Below, in pieces: positions 8,339 through 16,608 of a DNA stretch of 64,000 nt. The stretch is from Furfurilactobacillus milii. Its GTDB lineage: Bacteria > Bacillota > Bacilli > Lactobacillales > Lactobacillaceae. The position numbers and the translations under genes were made by a program. The number at the start of each line of letters is the position of its first letter. Position 1 is the stretch's first letter. The notes beneath the pieces were generated by a model that had not been told where the DNA came from, did no database searches, and worked only from the letters and a program-made list of their open reading frames with translations. The stretch lies in contig NZ_JAIWJF010000001.1 in assembly GCF_021654115.1 (NCBI RefSeq), positions 124,001-188,000 on the forward strand. The letters are read 5' to 3'.

Positions 8339-10039
8339 TTATTTTACAAACATTGGGATAGGTTGTTGTGTTTTAACATCGAACAATCCTTTATCTGAAA
8401 TTTTAATCGCTGGTGAAACCAACAACGATAGCGTTGAAAATGACATAATTTCATTACTGTTTTGATATCCCAGCTGTCGCATTGCTTGACGGACGGTGGC
8501 TAATTTCGCTCCCAATTCGTCTATTGGTTCACTGCTTATAATGCCACCAATTGGTAACGGTGTGTTGGCAGTAATTAGACCGTTTTCCGCAACAACATAG
8601 CCACCGTGATCATCGACAAGTTGTTGCTGAACCGCCAACATTGAAGGAACATCCGTCCCCATAATCATCAAGTTGTGATGATCATGAGCCCATGTCGCCC
8701 CTATAGCACCATGTCCTTTAACGCCATTTTCGACAAAACCAAATGCCAGTTCACCGTGACCTGAATAACGATTTTGAACCATCAACAGAGATAAATTATT
8801 TTCTTGCCATTGCACTTGCCCATTAATGACTGGCAACGTAACTTGGCCACGCTTAGTAAAAGTGCCGGTAGCACTAATTTGGACCGTGTTAACCGCCACC
8901 TCGTCACGTTGCATAGCGGTTTTGATTAACAAATCTGATTCTGTTAATACTGGTACGTGAACGGAATCTGTAATCGTCGAGTCAAATGACAATCCTTCAT
9001 TTGTATCAGGAGCAACAATATCCGCCACTGCATTGCCATGCAAAAATACATCTTCAATAACAAAGTTATCTACGTCACTAAGAACAACAAAGTCTGCTAT
9101 CCGACCTGGCGCAATGGCACCACGATCCCAAAGTCCCATCCGACGAGCTGGTGTATAAGTGGCCAAGTAAATTGCCTCTTCTGGCGCCATACCAAATTTA
9201 ATTGTTTGCTCAACCAGCCTGTTAAGGTGTCCACTGCGCAAATCGTCAGCCATCACGTCATCCGTTACCAGTGCAACATGTTCATAAAATTGATGTTCAA
9301 TAATTGTTTTCACTATCTCTGCAGATAATGACTTTTGTTGAATTTCAATGAACATGCCGTTAGTTATCTTTTCAATTAAGGACGAAGGCGTCTGGAAAGT
9401 ATGATCGGATGTAATGCCACTATTAATAAAATCAGCCAAATCCTTGCCACTCACTTTGGGCGCATGGCCTTCCAAAGGCATTGTCGGTCTGATATTGCGA
9501 CAGTCCTTAATGATTTTCCGGATCAGAGACTGAGGCTGTGATGTAATCCCTTTAAAGTTCATGGCCTCGCCCAAGCAGATAATTTTAGGATCGTTTAATA
9601 ATGTGGCAACCTCATCCTGTCCAATAATGCCACCAGTTGTTTCCATTGCCGGCGTTGTGGATGGAACTGAGGAAGGAATGGCATAAAAAACTGAAATGCA
9701 TGAGGGTTGGCGCATGAATTCTGACAGGCCATTAATGCCAGCAACGTTGGCAATTTCGTGGGCATCTGCAATCACTGTTGTCGTGCCAAACTTAACGGCA
9801 GCACGACCAAAGTTTGTGGGAGTAGCCATTGAGCTCTCAATGTGCATATGAGCGTCAACCAATCCCGGAATAATTGAAAAGCCTTTTAGATCAATCGTCC
9901 GCTCTGCTAGAATATCAGGTAAATTCGCACCAATCCAATAAAAATTGCCATCTTTAACGGTGACATCAACATTGTTAAAAGTCTTTGTATAACTGTTGTA
10001 TACTCGGGCATTTTTAATCAGCAAATCAACGTTTGTCAT
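8339..10039 (-). CDS. ade: Adenine deaminase
   Basis: A 566-residue amidohydrolase of the bacterial AdeC type, converting adenine to hypoxanthine and ammonia. Visible: GLVDAHMHIESS with metal-binding HxH (64-66), ADAHEIANVAG, EGHAPKVSGKDL, the C-terminal AdeC domain with ATWAHDHHNLMIMGTD, and the closing LSLLVSPAIKISDKGLFDV. Length is close to the family norm (about 570-580). AGGAG precedes the ATG. It is the last gene of a minus-strand operon with an ABC importer, suggesting the importer feeds purine salvage or a related nitrogen source. Confidence 0.95.
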   Translation of the reverse strand: MTNVDLLIKNARVYNSYTKTFNNVDVTVKDGNFYWIGANLPDILAERTIDLKGFSIIPGLVDAHMHIESSMATPTNFGRAAVKFGTTTVIADAHEIANVAGINGLSEFMRQPSCISVFYAIPSSVPSTTPAMETTGGIIGQDEVATLLNDPKIICLGEAMNFKGITSQPQSLIRKIIKDCRNIRPTMPLEGHAPKVSGKDLADFINSGITSDHTFQTPSSLIEKITNGMFIEIQQKSLSAEIVKTIIEHQFYEHVALVTDDVMADDLRSGHLNRLVEQTIKFGMAPEEAIYLATYTPARRMGLWDRGAIAPGRIADFVVLSDVDNFVIEDVFLHGNAVADIVAPDTNEGLSFDSTITDSVHVPVLTESDLLIKTAMQRDEVAVNTVQISATGTFTKRGQVTLPVINGQVQWQENNLSLLMVQNRYSGHGELAFGFVENGVKGHGAIGATWAHDHHNLMIMGTDVPSMLAVQQQLVDDHGGYVVAENGLITANTPLPIGGIISSEPIDELGAKLATVRQAMRQLGYQNSNEIMSFSTLSLLVSPAIKISDKGLFDVKTQQPIPMFVK

Positions 10040-10053
10040 AATGTCTCCTAACC

Positions 10054-11112
10054 TTATTGTTTATTCATCAATTGATTCCAACGTGTAATCCATTGGGCCA
10101 AATGACGATTAACATACGCAAAGTTAAGGCTTTCAGCCTGCTTAGCAACTGTGCCAACCGTTTTATTTTCTGCGTCTTTACCACTTAATTGAACAGCCTT
10201 ATTAACCGGCGCATTATTTAATGACTGCGGACTGGCAACCTTTTTTTGAACCGTTGCACTTAAACGGGCATCAATGTACCGATAATCTTTTTCGGTATTA
10301 TGACTACTCTTCAAAATTGAAACCGTATCATAGTTAGCTAATGTTCCTGACGCCGGCACGACATATTTTAATTGTGGGTTTGCCTTTTGAACCATATTGA
10401 CAGCATAATCACCGACAACTGCCACATCAATTTCTCCCGTTTTAAACATATTGGCAATGTCAGAGGATTGTGAATATGTTTTAGTCACATTAGGTTTCAA
10501 CTGTGACAACGCCTTGAATGCTGCCTGACCATTATCTTTTTCAACCGCCGTACCAGCGTGCTCGCCAGCAAGATAAATCATCGCGGGTCCAAATGTCGTC
10601 GTAATATCCGGAATGGCCAGTTTATCTTTCAGTTTTGATGACCATAGTTGTTTCCATGAGTTAATTGAAATTTTTTGAGGATTATACATGATACCAACAC
10701 TGTTCAACGTGTACGGCACACTGTTGGTTTCTTTTGCCAATTTTTGTTGAGCAGGTGTAAGCCGTTTGAAATTCTTTAGCTTACTGAAATCCAGTTTCTT
10801 AAATAAGTGTTTTTGATTCCCTGACAACGCGTTATTTTGTGATAATTCAACCACATCTACGCCACTGTTGGGATTGTGTTCTAATTGTGTCATTCTGGCG
10901 TTACTGTCACCGAATTGGGTTCGCATCGTTACGTGATTTTCCTTCGCAAACGGTGTCAACACGTCGCTATTCATCTGCTTTGTGGCCAATCCAAACGTTG
11001 AAACGGTCATCGACTCATCTGCTTTCGCCGTTGCATCCAAAAAGCCAACCGTCAATCCACCGAGTAACAACGAAATGGTTATTCTTTTCAATAATTCCTT
11101 ATGGTGTGTCAT
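10054..11112 (-). CDS. ABC transporter substrate-binding protein, PotD-like
   Basis: A 352-residue family-1/PotD-type binding protein. The N-terminus has a signal peptide (KELLKRITISLLLGGLTVG) with a likely signal peptidase I site near ATAKA-DES. There is no lipobox and no cysteine in the whole protein, which is unusual for a Gram-positive binding protein. Motifs: NSVGIMYNPQKI, GEIDVAVVGDYA. I chose ATG 11112 (GGAGA 7 nt upstream) over the in-frame TTG before it. It lies between the ATPase and adenine deaminase genes. Substrate unknown: polyamine by family, purine-related by context. Confidence 0.82.
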   Translation of the reverse strand: MTHHKELLKRITISLLLGGLTVGFLDATAKADESMTVSTFGLATKQMNSDVLTPFAKENHVTMRTQFGDSNARMTQLEHNPNSGVDVVELSQNNALSGNQKHLFKKLDFSKLKNFKRLTPAQQKLAKETNSVPYTLNSVGIMYNPQKISINSWKQLWSSKLKDKLAIPDITTTFGPAMIYLAGEHAGTAVEKDNGQAAFKALSQLKPNVTKTYSQSSDIANMFKTGEIDVAVVGDYAVNMVQKANPQLKYVVPASGTLANYDTVSILKSSHNTEKDYRYIDARLSATVQKKVASPQSLNNAPVNKAVQLSGKDAENKTVGTVAKQAESLNFAYVNRHLAQWITRWNQLMNKQ

Positions 11113-11121
11113 CAAATTCTC

Positions 11122-12165
11122 CTATTCTGCCAATGCAATGAGTTTGTCGGACGGTAATGTCAGTCGTACTGCGTCTCCTAATTGATGCGTAGCCCCTTCT
11201 GAATCCACCTTGATTTGGCCTAAATGGTCTGTCGCTACAACATAGCGATATGCGCGGCCAAGATACGTTTTGTCGCAAATAATGCCATTAAGACTGTTCT
11301 GTTGCGTATTCATGCTGGTATCAAAGCGAATGTTTTCAGGTCGAATGCAAAGACGAACCGCTGGTTTAGTTGTCTTCTCGGCCATGTAAAGGTGCATTTC
11401 ACCGCTTAAATACTCATCTGAATTCACCTGCCGTGTTACGTTGAAGAAATTTTCAAATCCGATGAACTTTGCTACAAACGTTGTCGCTGGGTGAGCATAG
11501 ACGGTTTGTGCGGACGCAATTTGCTCAATGTGACCACCATTCATAACAATGACGCGGTCAGAAATTGCAAAACTTTCCTCTTGATCATGCGTAACGAAAA
11601 GTGCAGTTATTCCTAATTTTTGCTGTAGTCGGCGAATTTCTTCTCGTAGGGACAGACGCAGTGCCCTGTCTAAATTGCTAAGTGGTTCATCCAGTAACAG
11701 TAACGTTGGGTTAACAACTAAGGCTCTCGCTAGTGAAACACGCTGTTGCTGACCACCGGAAAGTGCGTGTGGGCGATGATTAGCTAAATCCGTTAGCTCT
11801 GTTAGAGACAATATCTCGGCCACACGTTTGCGAATAGCTGTTTTGCCAATACCGCGTTGTTTTAAACCGAATGCGACGTTTTCAAACACACTCAAATGAG
11901 GAAATAAAGCGTAGTTTTGGAAGACCATGCTCATATTACGTTTGAAAACGGGGACCGAGTCAATTGACTGCTCATCAATCGCAACATTCCCACTTGTTTG
12001 ACGCTGCAGTCCCGCAATGATTCTTAAGGTAGTCGTTTTCCCACATCCGCTTGGACCAAGAATCGAAACCAGTTCACCCGCATTAACTGAAAAATTGATA
12101 TCTGTCAGCACTTTTTTACCATCCTCATACGACATTGATAAGTGCTTAACTTGCATTGCCTGCAT
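11122..12165 (-). CDS. ABC transporter ATPase, PotA-like
   Basis: A 347-residue nucleotide-binding subunit of the spermidine/putrescine-Fe3+ importer group. Walker A GPSGCGKTT, Q-loop VFQNYALFPHLSV, signature LSGGQQQRVSLARAL, Walker B LLLLDEPLSNLD and switch His FVTHDQEE are all present. A C-terminal TOBE-type domain follows (RPENIRFD; GRAYRYVVATDHLGQIKV). It energises the two permeases encoded immediately upstream. The stop of the permease gene lies 3 nt before its ATG, with AAAGGA inside the end of that gene. Confidence 0.88.
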   Translation of the reverse strand: MQAMQVKHLSMSYEDGKKVLTDINFSVNAGELVSILGPSGCGKTTTLRIIAGLQRQTSGNVAIDEQSIDSVPVFKRNMSMVFQNYALFPHLSVFENVAFGLKQRGIGKTAIRKRVAEILSLTELTDLANHRPHALSGGQQQRVSLARALVVNPTLLLLDEPLSNLDRALRLSLREEIRRLQQKLGITALFVTHDQEESFAISDRVIVMNGGHIEQIASAQTVYAHPATTFVAKFIGFENFFNVTRQVNSDEYLSGEMHLYMAEKTTKPAVRLCIRPENIRFDTSMNTQQNSLNGIICDKTYLGRAYRYVVATDHLGQIKVDSEGATHQLGDAVRLTLPSDKLIALAE

Positions 12166-12168
12166 TAT

Positions 12169-12981
12169 TTATTTCTGTCCTTTCTGATTCAGATGTTCGT
12201 TAACATGTGTTAATCCATTCATCCGCTCCATCAGCCACATCATGAGACCCGTCAACAACATTAAAATTACTGACACTGCTGAAACGGTTGGATCATAGTT
12301 ATTTTGCAAATAATTCAAAATAGCAGTTGGTAACATTGTTAACGACGGGCCGTTCAAAAATAGCGTAATGGGAATGTTATTGAATGAATTAATAAAGCAC
12401 ATGATGAAAATAGCGAGGAGCGTGCCTGAAATATTCGGAATCACTACCCTGAAAAAAGTTTTTATTTTCGATGCTCCGCTTAACCAGCTGGCTTCTTCTA
12501 TAGTCTGATCAAACAGCAATAACCTAGCCGTTAGCATTCTAATTACATATGGCACGCTGAGTAAAAAGTGCCCTGTGATAAGAACTGGCATTAGCGGCAG
12601 CTTGATTCCAATAACTAAACTTTGAAATAGTGCAAAGCCGATAACGATCTCTGGAATCAAGGTTGGGGACAGAAAAACTGTTTGAAACCAGTTAGCATGA
12701 TGAATACCACGGCGCGTTAATGCATAAACCGCTGGCGTTCCAATCACAATTGCTAAGAAACTTGCAGTAACAGCGACTGCAAAACTTGTTTTGAAACCTG
12801 TCACAAAGTCAGGTTGTGACAATATGTTGGCGTACCATTTCAAAGTGAAACCCTTTATCGGAAAAGTAATAGCTGCCTGTGAACCAAATGAAGTGACAAC
12901 AACTAAAACTAGCGGGAGCAACAGTAGTAGCAACATCAAGTAACCATATAACGTCAATAACCAGTGTTTTTTCTGTCTCAA
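12169..12981 (-). CDS. ABC transporter permease, PotC-like
   Basis: A 270-residue permease with six predicted membrane segments. The EAA loop is EEASWLSGASKIKTFFRVVIPNI, which docks the ATPase. The N-terminus (KKHWLLTLYGYLMLLLLLLPLVLVVVTSF) is typical of PotC/PotI. It overlaps the upstream permease gene by 4 nt (ATGA), so the two are coupled. Confidence 0.87.
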   Translation of the reverse strand: MRQKKHWLLTLYGYLMLLLLLLPLVLVVVTSFGSQAAITFPIKGFTLKWYANILSQPDFVTGFKTSFAVAVTASFLAIVIGTPAVYALTRRGIHHANWFQTVFLSPTLIPEIVIGFALFQSLVIGIKLPLMPVLITGHFLLSVPYVIRMLTARLLLFDQTIEEASWLSGASKIKTFFRVVIPNISGTLLAIFIMCFINSFNNIPITLFLNGPSLTMLPTAILNYLQNNYDPTVSAVSVILMLLTGLMMWLMERMNGLTHVNEHLNQKGQK

Positions 12982-13805
12982 ACTTCGTTACCTCCCGAAA
13001 TCCGCTTAGTAATGACTTTTGTTATTGATAGACTTGCTAAGGCAATCAATATCAGCGTCAATGCCACAATACTTGCGGCCCGCCAATCCCCCAGTGTCAT
13101 GGATTGCTGATATAACAACGTCGACAAAACTAAACTACTGTTACCGCCTAGTAATTGTGGCGTCGTATAGGCTGTCATTGCGCCTGCAAAAACTAAGATA
13201 CTGCCAGTCAGTAGGCTGGTCGTTAACTGCGGTAAGGTGATTTTGAAAAACCGTGTTAACGGACCTGCACCTGACATTGCGGCCGCCTCATCAATTGATT
13301 GATCCAGTGATACGATTGAGTCAATCAGCATCGTCACCATGACGGGGAAAAACAAATAAATAAGCCCAATCACAATAGCCGTATTCGTATATAAAATGCG
13401 AACTGGTTGGTTGACAATATGCAGATCCATTAACAATGTATTGACTAGCCCGTTACGTCCAAGGATTAGAATCCAAGCAAAGTTTCTAACAACTGCATTA
13501 GTGAGCATTGGAAACAAAATGACAAGCGACAGTAATTTACGAACTTTCACTCTTTGGTGAGCGATCCAAAACGCAAATGGAAATGCTAAAACTAGCAAAC
13601 CCAAGGTGGTTACAAATGCAATGCCGATCGTTCTGAAAATAATTTGCTGGTTGTATGTAGCCTTTAAAAATGAAAAATATGTTTCATTACTTTTTACTCC
13701 GAAAATCACTGGTAACACCAACTGAACAACTGGAAAAATCAAAAACAATATAATTCCAACCAAACTCGGCAGTAACAGTGCCACACTGATTCGTCTATCC
13801 CTCAC
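12978..13805 (-). CDS. ABC transporter permease, PotB-like
   Basis: A 275-residue permease, first gene of the operon. Six membrane segments and the EAA loop DEAAAMSGAGPLTRFFKITLPQL identify the PotB/PotH group. With the second permease it forms the heterodimeric channel. The ATG is preceded by GAGGAAGG. The leader upstream holds a PurBox-like sequence and a long hairpin, consistent with control by purine status, fitting the adenine deaminase at the operon end. Confidence 0.87.
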   Translation of the reverse strand: MRDRRISVALLLPSLVGIILFLIFPVVQLVLPVIFGVKSNETYFSFLKATYNQQIIFRTIGIAFVTTLGLLVLAFPFAFWIAHQRVKVRKLLSLVILFPMLTNAVVRNFAWILILGRNGLVNTLLMDLHIVNQPVRILYTNTAIVIGLIYLFFPVMVTMLIDSIVSLDQSIDEAAAMSGAGPLTRFFKITLPQLTTSLLTGSILVFAGAMTAYTTPQLLGGNSSLVLSTLLYQQSMTLGDWRAASIVALTLILIALASLSITKVITKRISGGNEV

Positions 13806-13851
13806 GATGTAAAACCTTCCTCAAAAAATTGATGAAGTCATCTTATCATCA

Positions 13852-13906
13852 GTAAACGAACAATGTTAGGATAAAAGCGGCCCTTTGAACGTGTTTTATG
13901 CCTGAC
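13852..13906 (-). promoter_or_regulatory. PurBox-like site and long hairpin upstream of the ABC-ade operon
   Basis: GTAAACGAACAAT (13852-13864, + strand) matches 11 of 13 positions of the lactic acid bacterial PurBox AWWWCCGAACWWT. Adjoining it, GTTAGGATAAAA (13865-13876) pairs with TTTTATGCCTGAC (13894-13906) with one bulge. The hairpin is not a recognisable purine riboswitch: the core P2/P3 elements are missing. PurR control is inferred. Confidence 0.35.
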
Positions 13907-14062
13907 TATAAAAAAATTAATTGTACTGGAATTCCGCTAGCTCGCACTCGACTTAATAGAGCATCGTCTGCTCTGGCCATTTTTAATAAATATATTTAAT
14001 TGGTTTTACAAATTTGTTTGCTAACCTGCCAGCCGTTTGGTCAGCAATTATTAAACTTTTCA

Positions 14063-14091
14063 TTGACACGTCATGAAAAATAAATTAGTAT
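14063..14091 (+). promoter_or_regulatory. Promoter of the aromatic leader/aminotransferase operon
   Basis: A perfect -35 TTGACA (14063-14068), 17-bp spacer, and -10 TAGTAT (14086-14091). It predicts a transcript starting near 14098, about 25 nt before the leader peptide, so the leader would be transcribed with the operon. Confidence 0.75.
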
Positions 14092-14124
14092 TCTAATCAA
14101 TCTTTAATTCAAGGAAGCTTACTA

Positions 14125-14196
14125 ATGATGACAACAACAACTGTCAAAACTACATATGCGTTTTATTTTTGGTTTTTTGGAAATTCATCCAATTAG
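14125..14196 (+). CDS. Aromatic-codon leader peptide (attenuator), 23 residues
   Basis: A short ORF preceded by AAGGAAG, starting at ATG 14125 (a second ATG follows at once). After MMTTTTVKTT it encodes YAFYFWFFG, seven aromatic residues out of eight from Tyr to the last Phe, then NSSN and a stop. This is the classic composition of a regulatory leader peptide whose translation senses charged tRNA-Phe, tRNA-Tyr and tRNA-Trp. It lies between a consensus promoter and a factor-independent terminator that precedes the aminotransferase gene. Too short for ordinary gene callers; no homologue is recalled. Confidence 0.8.
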   Translation: MMTTTTVKTTYAFYFWFFGNSSN

Positions 14197-14309
14197 CCAT
14201 TATTTAACGTGGCCATGCGGATGGATAAAACATCTGCGTGTATGGTCATCAGTTGTTTATCGATGATTTAAGCCCCCAGGTGTTTAACGACACGCTGGGG
14301 GCTTTTCTT
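14184..14309 (+). promoter_or_regulatory. Attenuator: alternative hairpins and intrinsic terminator
   Basis: Segment 1, TTCATCC (14184-14190, inside the leader ORF), pairs with GGATGGA (14219-14225). The same GGATG instead pairs with CATCTGC (14231-14237) in a hairpin spanning 14211-14247. AAACATCTG (14228-14236) can pair over 9 bp with CAGGTGTTT (14277-14285), which would break the terminator. The terminator is AGCCCCCAG (14271-14279) with CTGGGGGCT (14295-14303) followed by a T-rich tail. Predicted logic: a ribosome reaching the stop codon covers segment 1 and termination follows; stalling at aromatic codons favours read-through. Confidence 0.72.
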
Positions 14310-14364
14310 GTTTTCAATTCAATTATCACTGTCATCGAGCCAAAGTTTAGAAAGGATATTTTAT

Positions 14365-15552
14365 ATGCAAACACAACAACGAGATCTCGCACAACGTTTA
14401 AACACCCAGCTACTAGCTATCAAGCCAGATATGATTCACAGCTTTGACCACGAAGTTAGCGACATCCCCAACATCATCAAACTAACGTTAGGCGAACCGG
14501 ACTTTAATGTCCCTGAGCACGTCAAACAGGCGGCCATTAAGAGCATTGAGGACAATGATTCCCATTACGCGCCAGTTCCTGGGACCACAAAGTTACGCGA
14601 AGCAGCTGCACATTTTTTAGCAGATCGTTATGGGATTCAGTATGATCCGCAAACAGAAATCGTTGCTACCGTTGGCGCAACTGAGGCTATTTCTGACACA
14701 CTCCGGGCCGTCACAAATCCCGGCGATAAAGTGTTGCTTCCGGGGCCAACCTTTCCCTTATACGAGCCAATTATTAAACTCAACGGTGCCGAAGTCGTCC
14801 CCATCAACACAGAACCTAACCAATTTGTCCTCACACCCCAGCAACTGCAAGCCGCTATCAATGAATATGGTGATGACATCAAGGCTATCATGCTAAACTT
14901 TCCGTCTAACCCAACGGGCGTCACTTATACTGCCAATCAAATAGAAGCCTTAGCGGATGTGCTTCGTGACACCAATATCATTGTGATTTCCGATGAAATT
15001 TATTCTGAATTGACATATGGTCAACCTCACGTTTCATTTGCACACTACCTGCCGGAACAAACATTAGTTTTAAACGGTGTGTCAAAATCACATGCCATGA
15101 CAGGATACCGTGTTGGTATTCTCGCTGGCCCGGCAGCTTTAATTGGCAGAATCAATTTAATGCATGCCTTTACGGTAACGTCAGCCTCTAATCCGGCTAT
15201 GGCAGCAGCTGCTGAAGCATTGGGAACAGAACAGGGCCGTCATGACACCGAGAACATGAAGGCAGAATACAAACAGCGACGTGATTTCGTTTATAACACC
15301 ATGACAAAGCTCGGCTTCACTATCCCTAAACCGGCAGGCGCATTCTATATCTTCGCGAAAATCCCCGAACGTTTGCACATGACTGATTACGATTTTTGCC
15401 TTTCGTTAGCTCAAACCAGTCAAGTGGCTGTCATTCCAGGAGCAGCGTTTGGACCCGGTGGCGAAGGCTACCTGCGTCTTAGTTACGCTGCCTCAATGAC
15501 AAACTTAAAGACGGCCATGGCCCGTCTCACAACTTATATGGAAACTCACTAA
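14365..15552 (+). CDS. PLP-dependent aminotransferase, class I/II (aromatic/branched-type candidate)
   Basis: A 395-residue fold-type I aminotransferase. Visible: LGEPDFNVPEHVKQAA, ATVGATEAISDTLRAV, the FPSNPTG motif, ISDEIYSELTYG, the PLP lysine in LNGVSKSHAMTGYRVG, and the C-terminal Arg in GEGYLRLSYA. It resembles the AraT/PatA group. I chose ATG 14365 (AAGGAT upstream) instead of 14308, which lies in the terminator tail. The aromatic leader upstream argues for Phe/Tyr/Trp transamination with 2-keto acids. The next gene is a D-2-hydroxyacid dehydrogenase. Confidence 0.88.
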   Translation: MQTQQRDLAQRLNTQLLAIKPDMIHSFDHEVSDIPNIIKLTLGEPDFNVPEHVKQAAIKSIEDNDSHYAPVPGTTKLREAAAHFLADRYGIQYDPQTEIVATVGATEAISDTLRAVTNPGDKVLLPGPTFPLYEPIIKLNGAEVVPINTEPNQFVLTPQQLQAAINEYGDDIKAIMLNFPSNPTGVTYTANQIEALADVLRDTNIIVISDEIYSELTYGQPHVSFAHYLPEQTLVLNGVSKSHAMTGYRVGILAGPAALIGRINLMHAFTVTSASNPAMAAAAEALGTEQGRHDTENMKAEYKQRRDFVYNTMTKLGFTIPKPAGAFYIFAKIPERLHMTDYDFCLSLAQTSQVAVIPGAAFGPGGEGYLRLSYAASMTNLKTAMARLTTYMETH

Positions 15553-15581
15553 ACCTTAAGGATTAAACGGAGGTCACTCAC

Positions 15582-16577
15582 ATGACAAAAATCATTATGT
15601 ATTCAGTCCGATCAGACGAAATGGCAGCTATCAAAGATCACGCGAAACGTGAACACCTCGAAATTCACACAACGACGGATGCCTTATCTGCGTCAACTGT
15701 TGACCAGGCTAACGGTTTTGACGGCATTGTTATCCAACAACGCAATCGCATTGACGATGATCGCGTCTACCAACAATTAGCTGACATGGGACTCAAACAA
15801 CTGACGTCCCGAACAGCCGGTGTTGACATGATTAACGTGGTAGCGGCCCATAAGGCCGGATTACTCGTTACCAACGTTCCTGCTTACTCACCACGCAGTG
15901 TTGCCGAACACGCCCTCATGCAAATTTTCCGTGTATTACGGAAAGCGCCATTGGTTGATGCTCAGGTCCGCGAAAATAACTACTCTTGGGCTAATTTACA
16001 GGCTAAAGAAATTCACTCAGCTACCATCGGCATTATTGGTGCCGGGCGAATTGGCGGTACTTTAGCTAAACTACTGCACGCGCTTGGTGCAACTGTTTTA
16101 GCTTATGATGTGGTTGAACGTGAAGCGTTAAAGCCGCTCGTGACCTACGTTGATAAACAAACCCTATTGGCAAGATCCGATGTCGTCAGTTTGCACGTCG
16201 ACCTGAATCCAACTTCGGAAGGATTGATCGCCGCAAACGATTTTTCCCTTATGCAACCAACAGCAGGCATTGTAAATGCTAGTCGCGGTCCAGTCATCAA
16301 TACGAATGACTTAATAACCGCTCTTGAAAACCACCAACTTGCGTTTGCCATGCTCGATACAGTAACTGGTGAGGAGAAGATCTTTAATGCCGACCATCGG
16401 CAAGACGGGCTCGAGTCACAACCTAACATTGCCAAGCTGCACGCCATGAATAACGTGATCATCACGCCGCACATCGCCTTTTTCACTAATATTGCAGTCC
16501 AAAACATGGTTGATATCTCATTGAATGATGTTCAGGACATTCTTGCTGGTCGACCAACGGAACACAGCGTCGAATAA
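15582..16577 (+). CDS. D-2-hydroxyacid dehydrogenase (D-lactate dehydrogenase family)
   Basis: A 331-residue NAD-dependent enzyme. The nucleotide motif is IGIIGAGRIGGTLAKLL. The catalytic Arg is in NASRGPVI, the Glu in LDTVTGEE, and the His in ITPHIAFFT. It belongs to the D-LDH/D-hydroxyisocaproate group that reduces 2-keto acids to D-2-hydroxy acids. Placed after an aminotransferase under an aromatic attenuator, phenylpyruvate or hydroxyphenylpyruvate (D-phenyllactate chemistry) is a plausible substrate, but this is inference. CGGAGG precedes the ATG; the gap to the aminotransferase is 29 nt. Confidence 0.9.
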   Translation: MTKIIMYSVRSDEMAAIKDHAKREHLEIHTTTDALSASTVDQANGFDGIVIQQRNRIDDDRVYQQLADMGLKQLTSRTAGVDMINVVAAHKAGLLVTNVPAYSPRSVAEHALMQIFRVLRKAPLVDAQVRENNYSWANLQAKEIHSATIGIIGAGRIGGTLAKLLHALGATVLAYDVVEREALKPLVTYVDKQTLLARSDVVSLHVDLNPTSEGLIAANDFSLMQPTAGIVNASRGPVINTNDLITALENHQLAFAMLDTVTGEEKIFNADHRQDGLESQPNIAKLHAMNNVIITPHIAFFTNIAVQNMVDISLNDVQDILAGRPTEHSVE

Positions 16578-16608
16578 TCAGCCTAACCATTAACTAAGGA
16601 GCCTGCCG

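Noticed and set aside
13880-13910. TGCCTGACTATAAA resembles the 3' end of a purine riboswitch
   Set aside because: It lies on the + strand while the relevant operon reads minus, and no matching P1/P2/P3 elements precede it.
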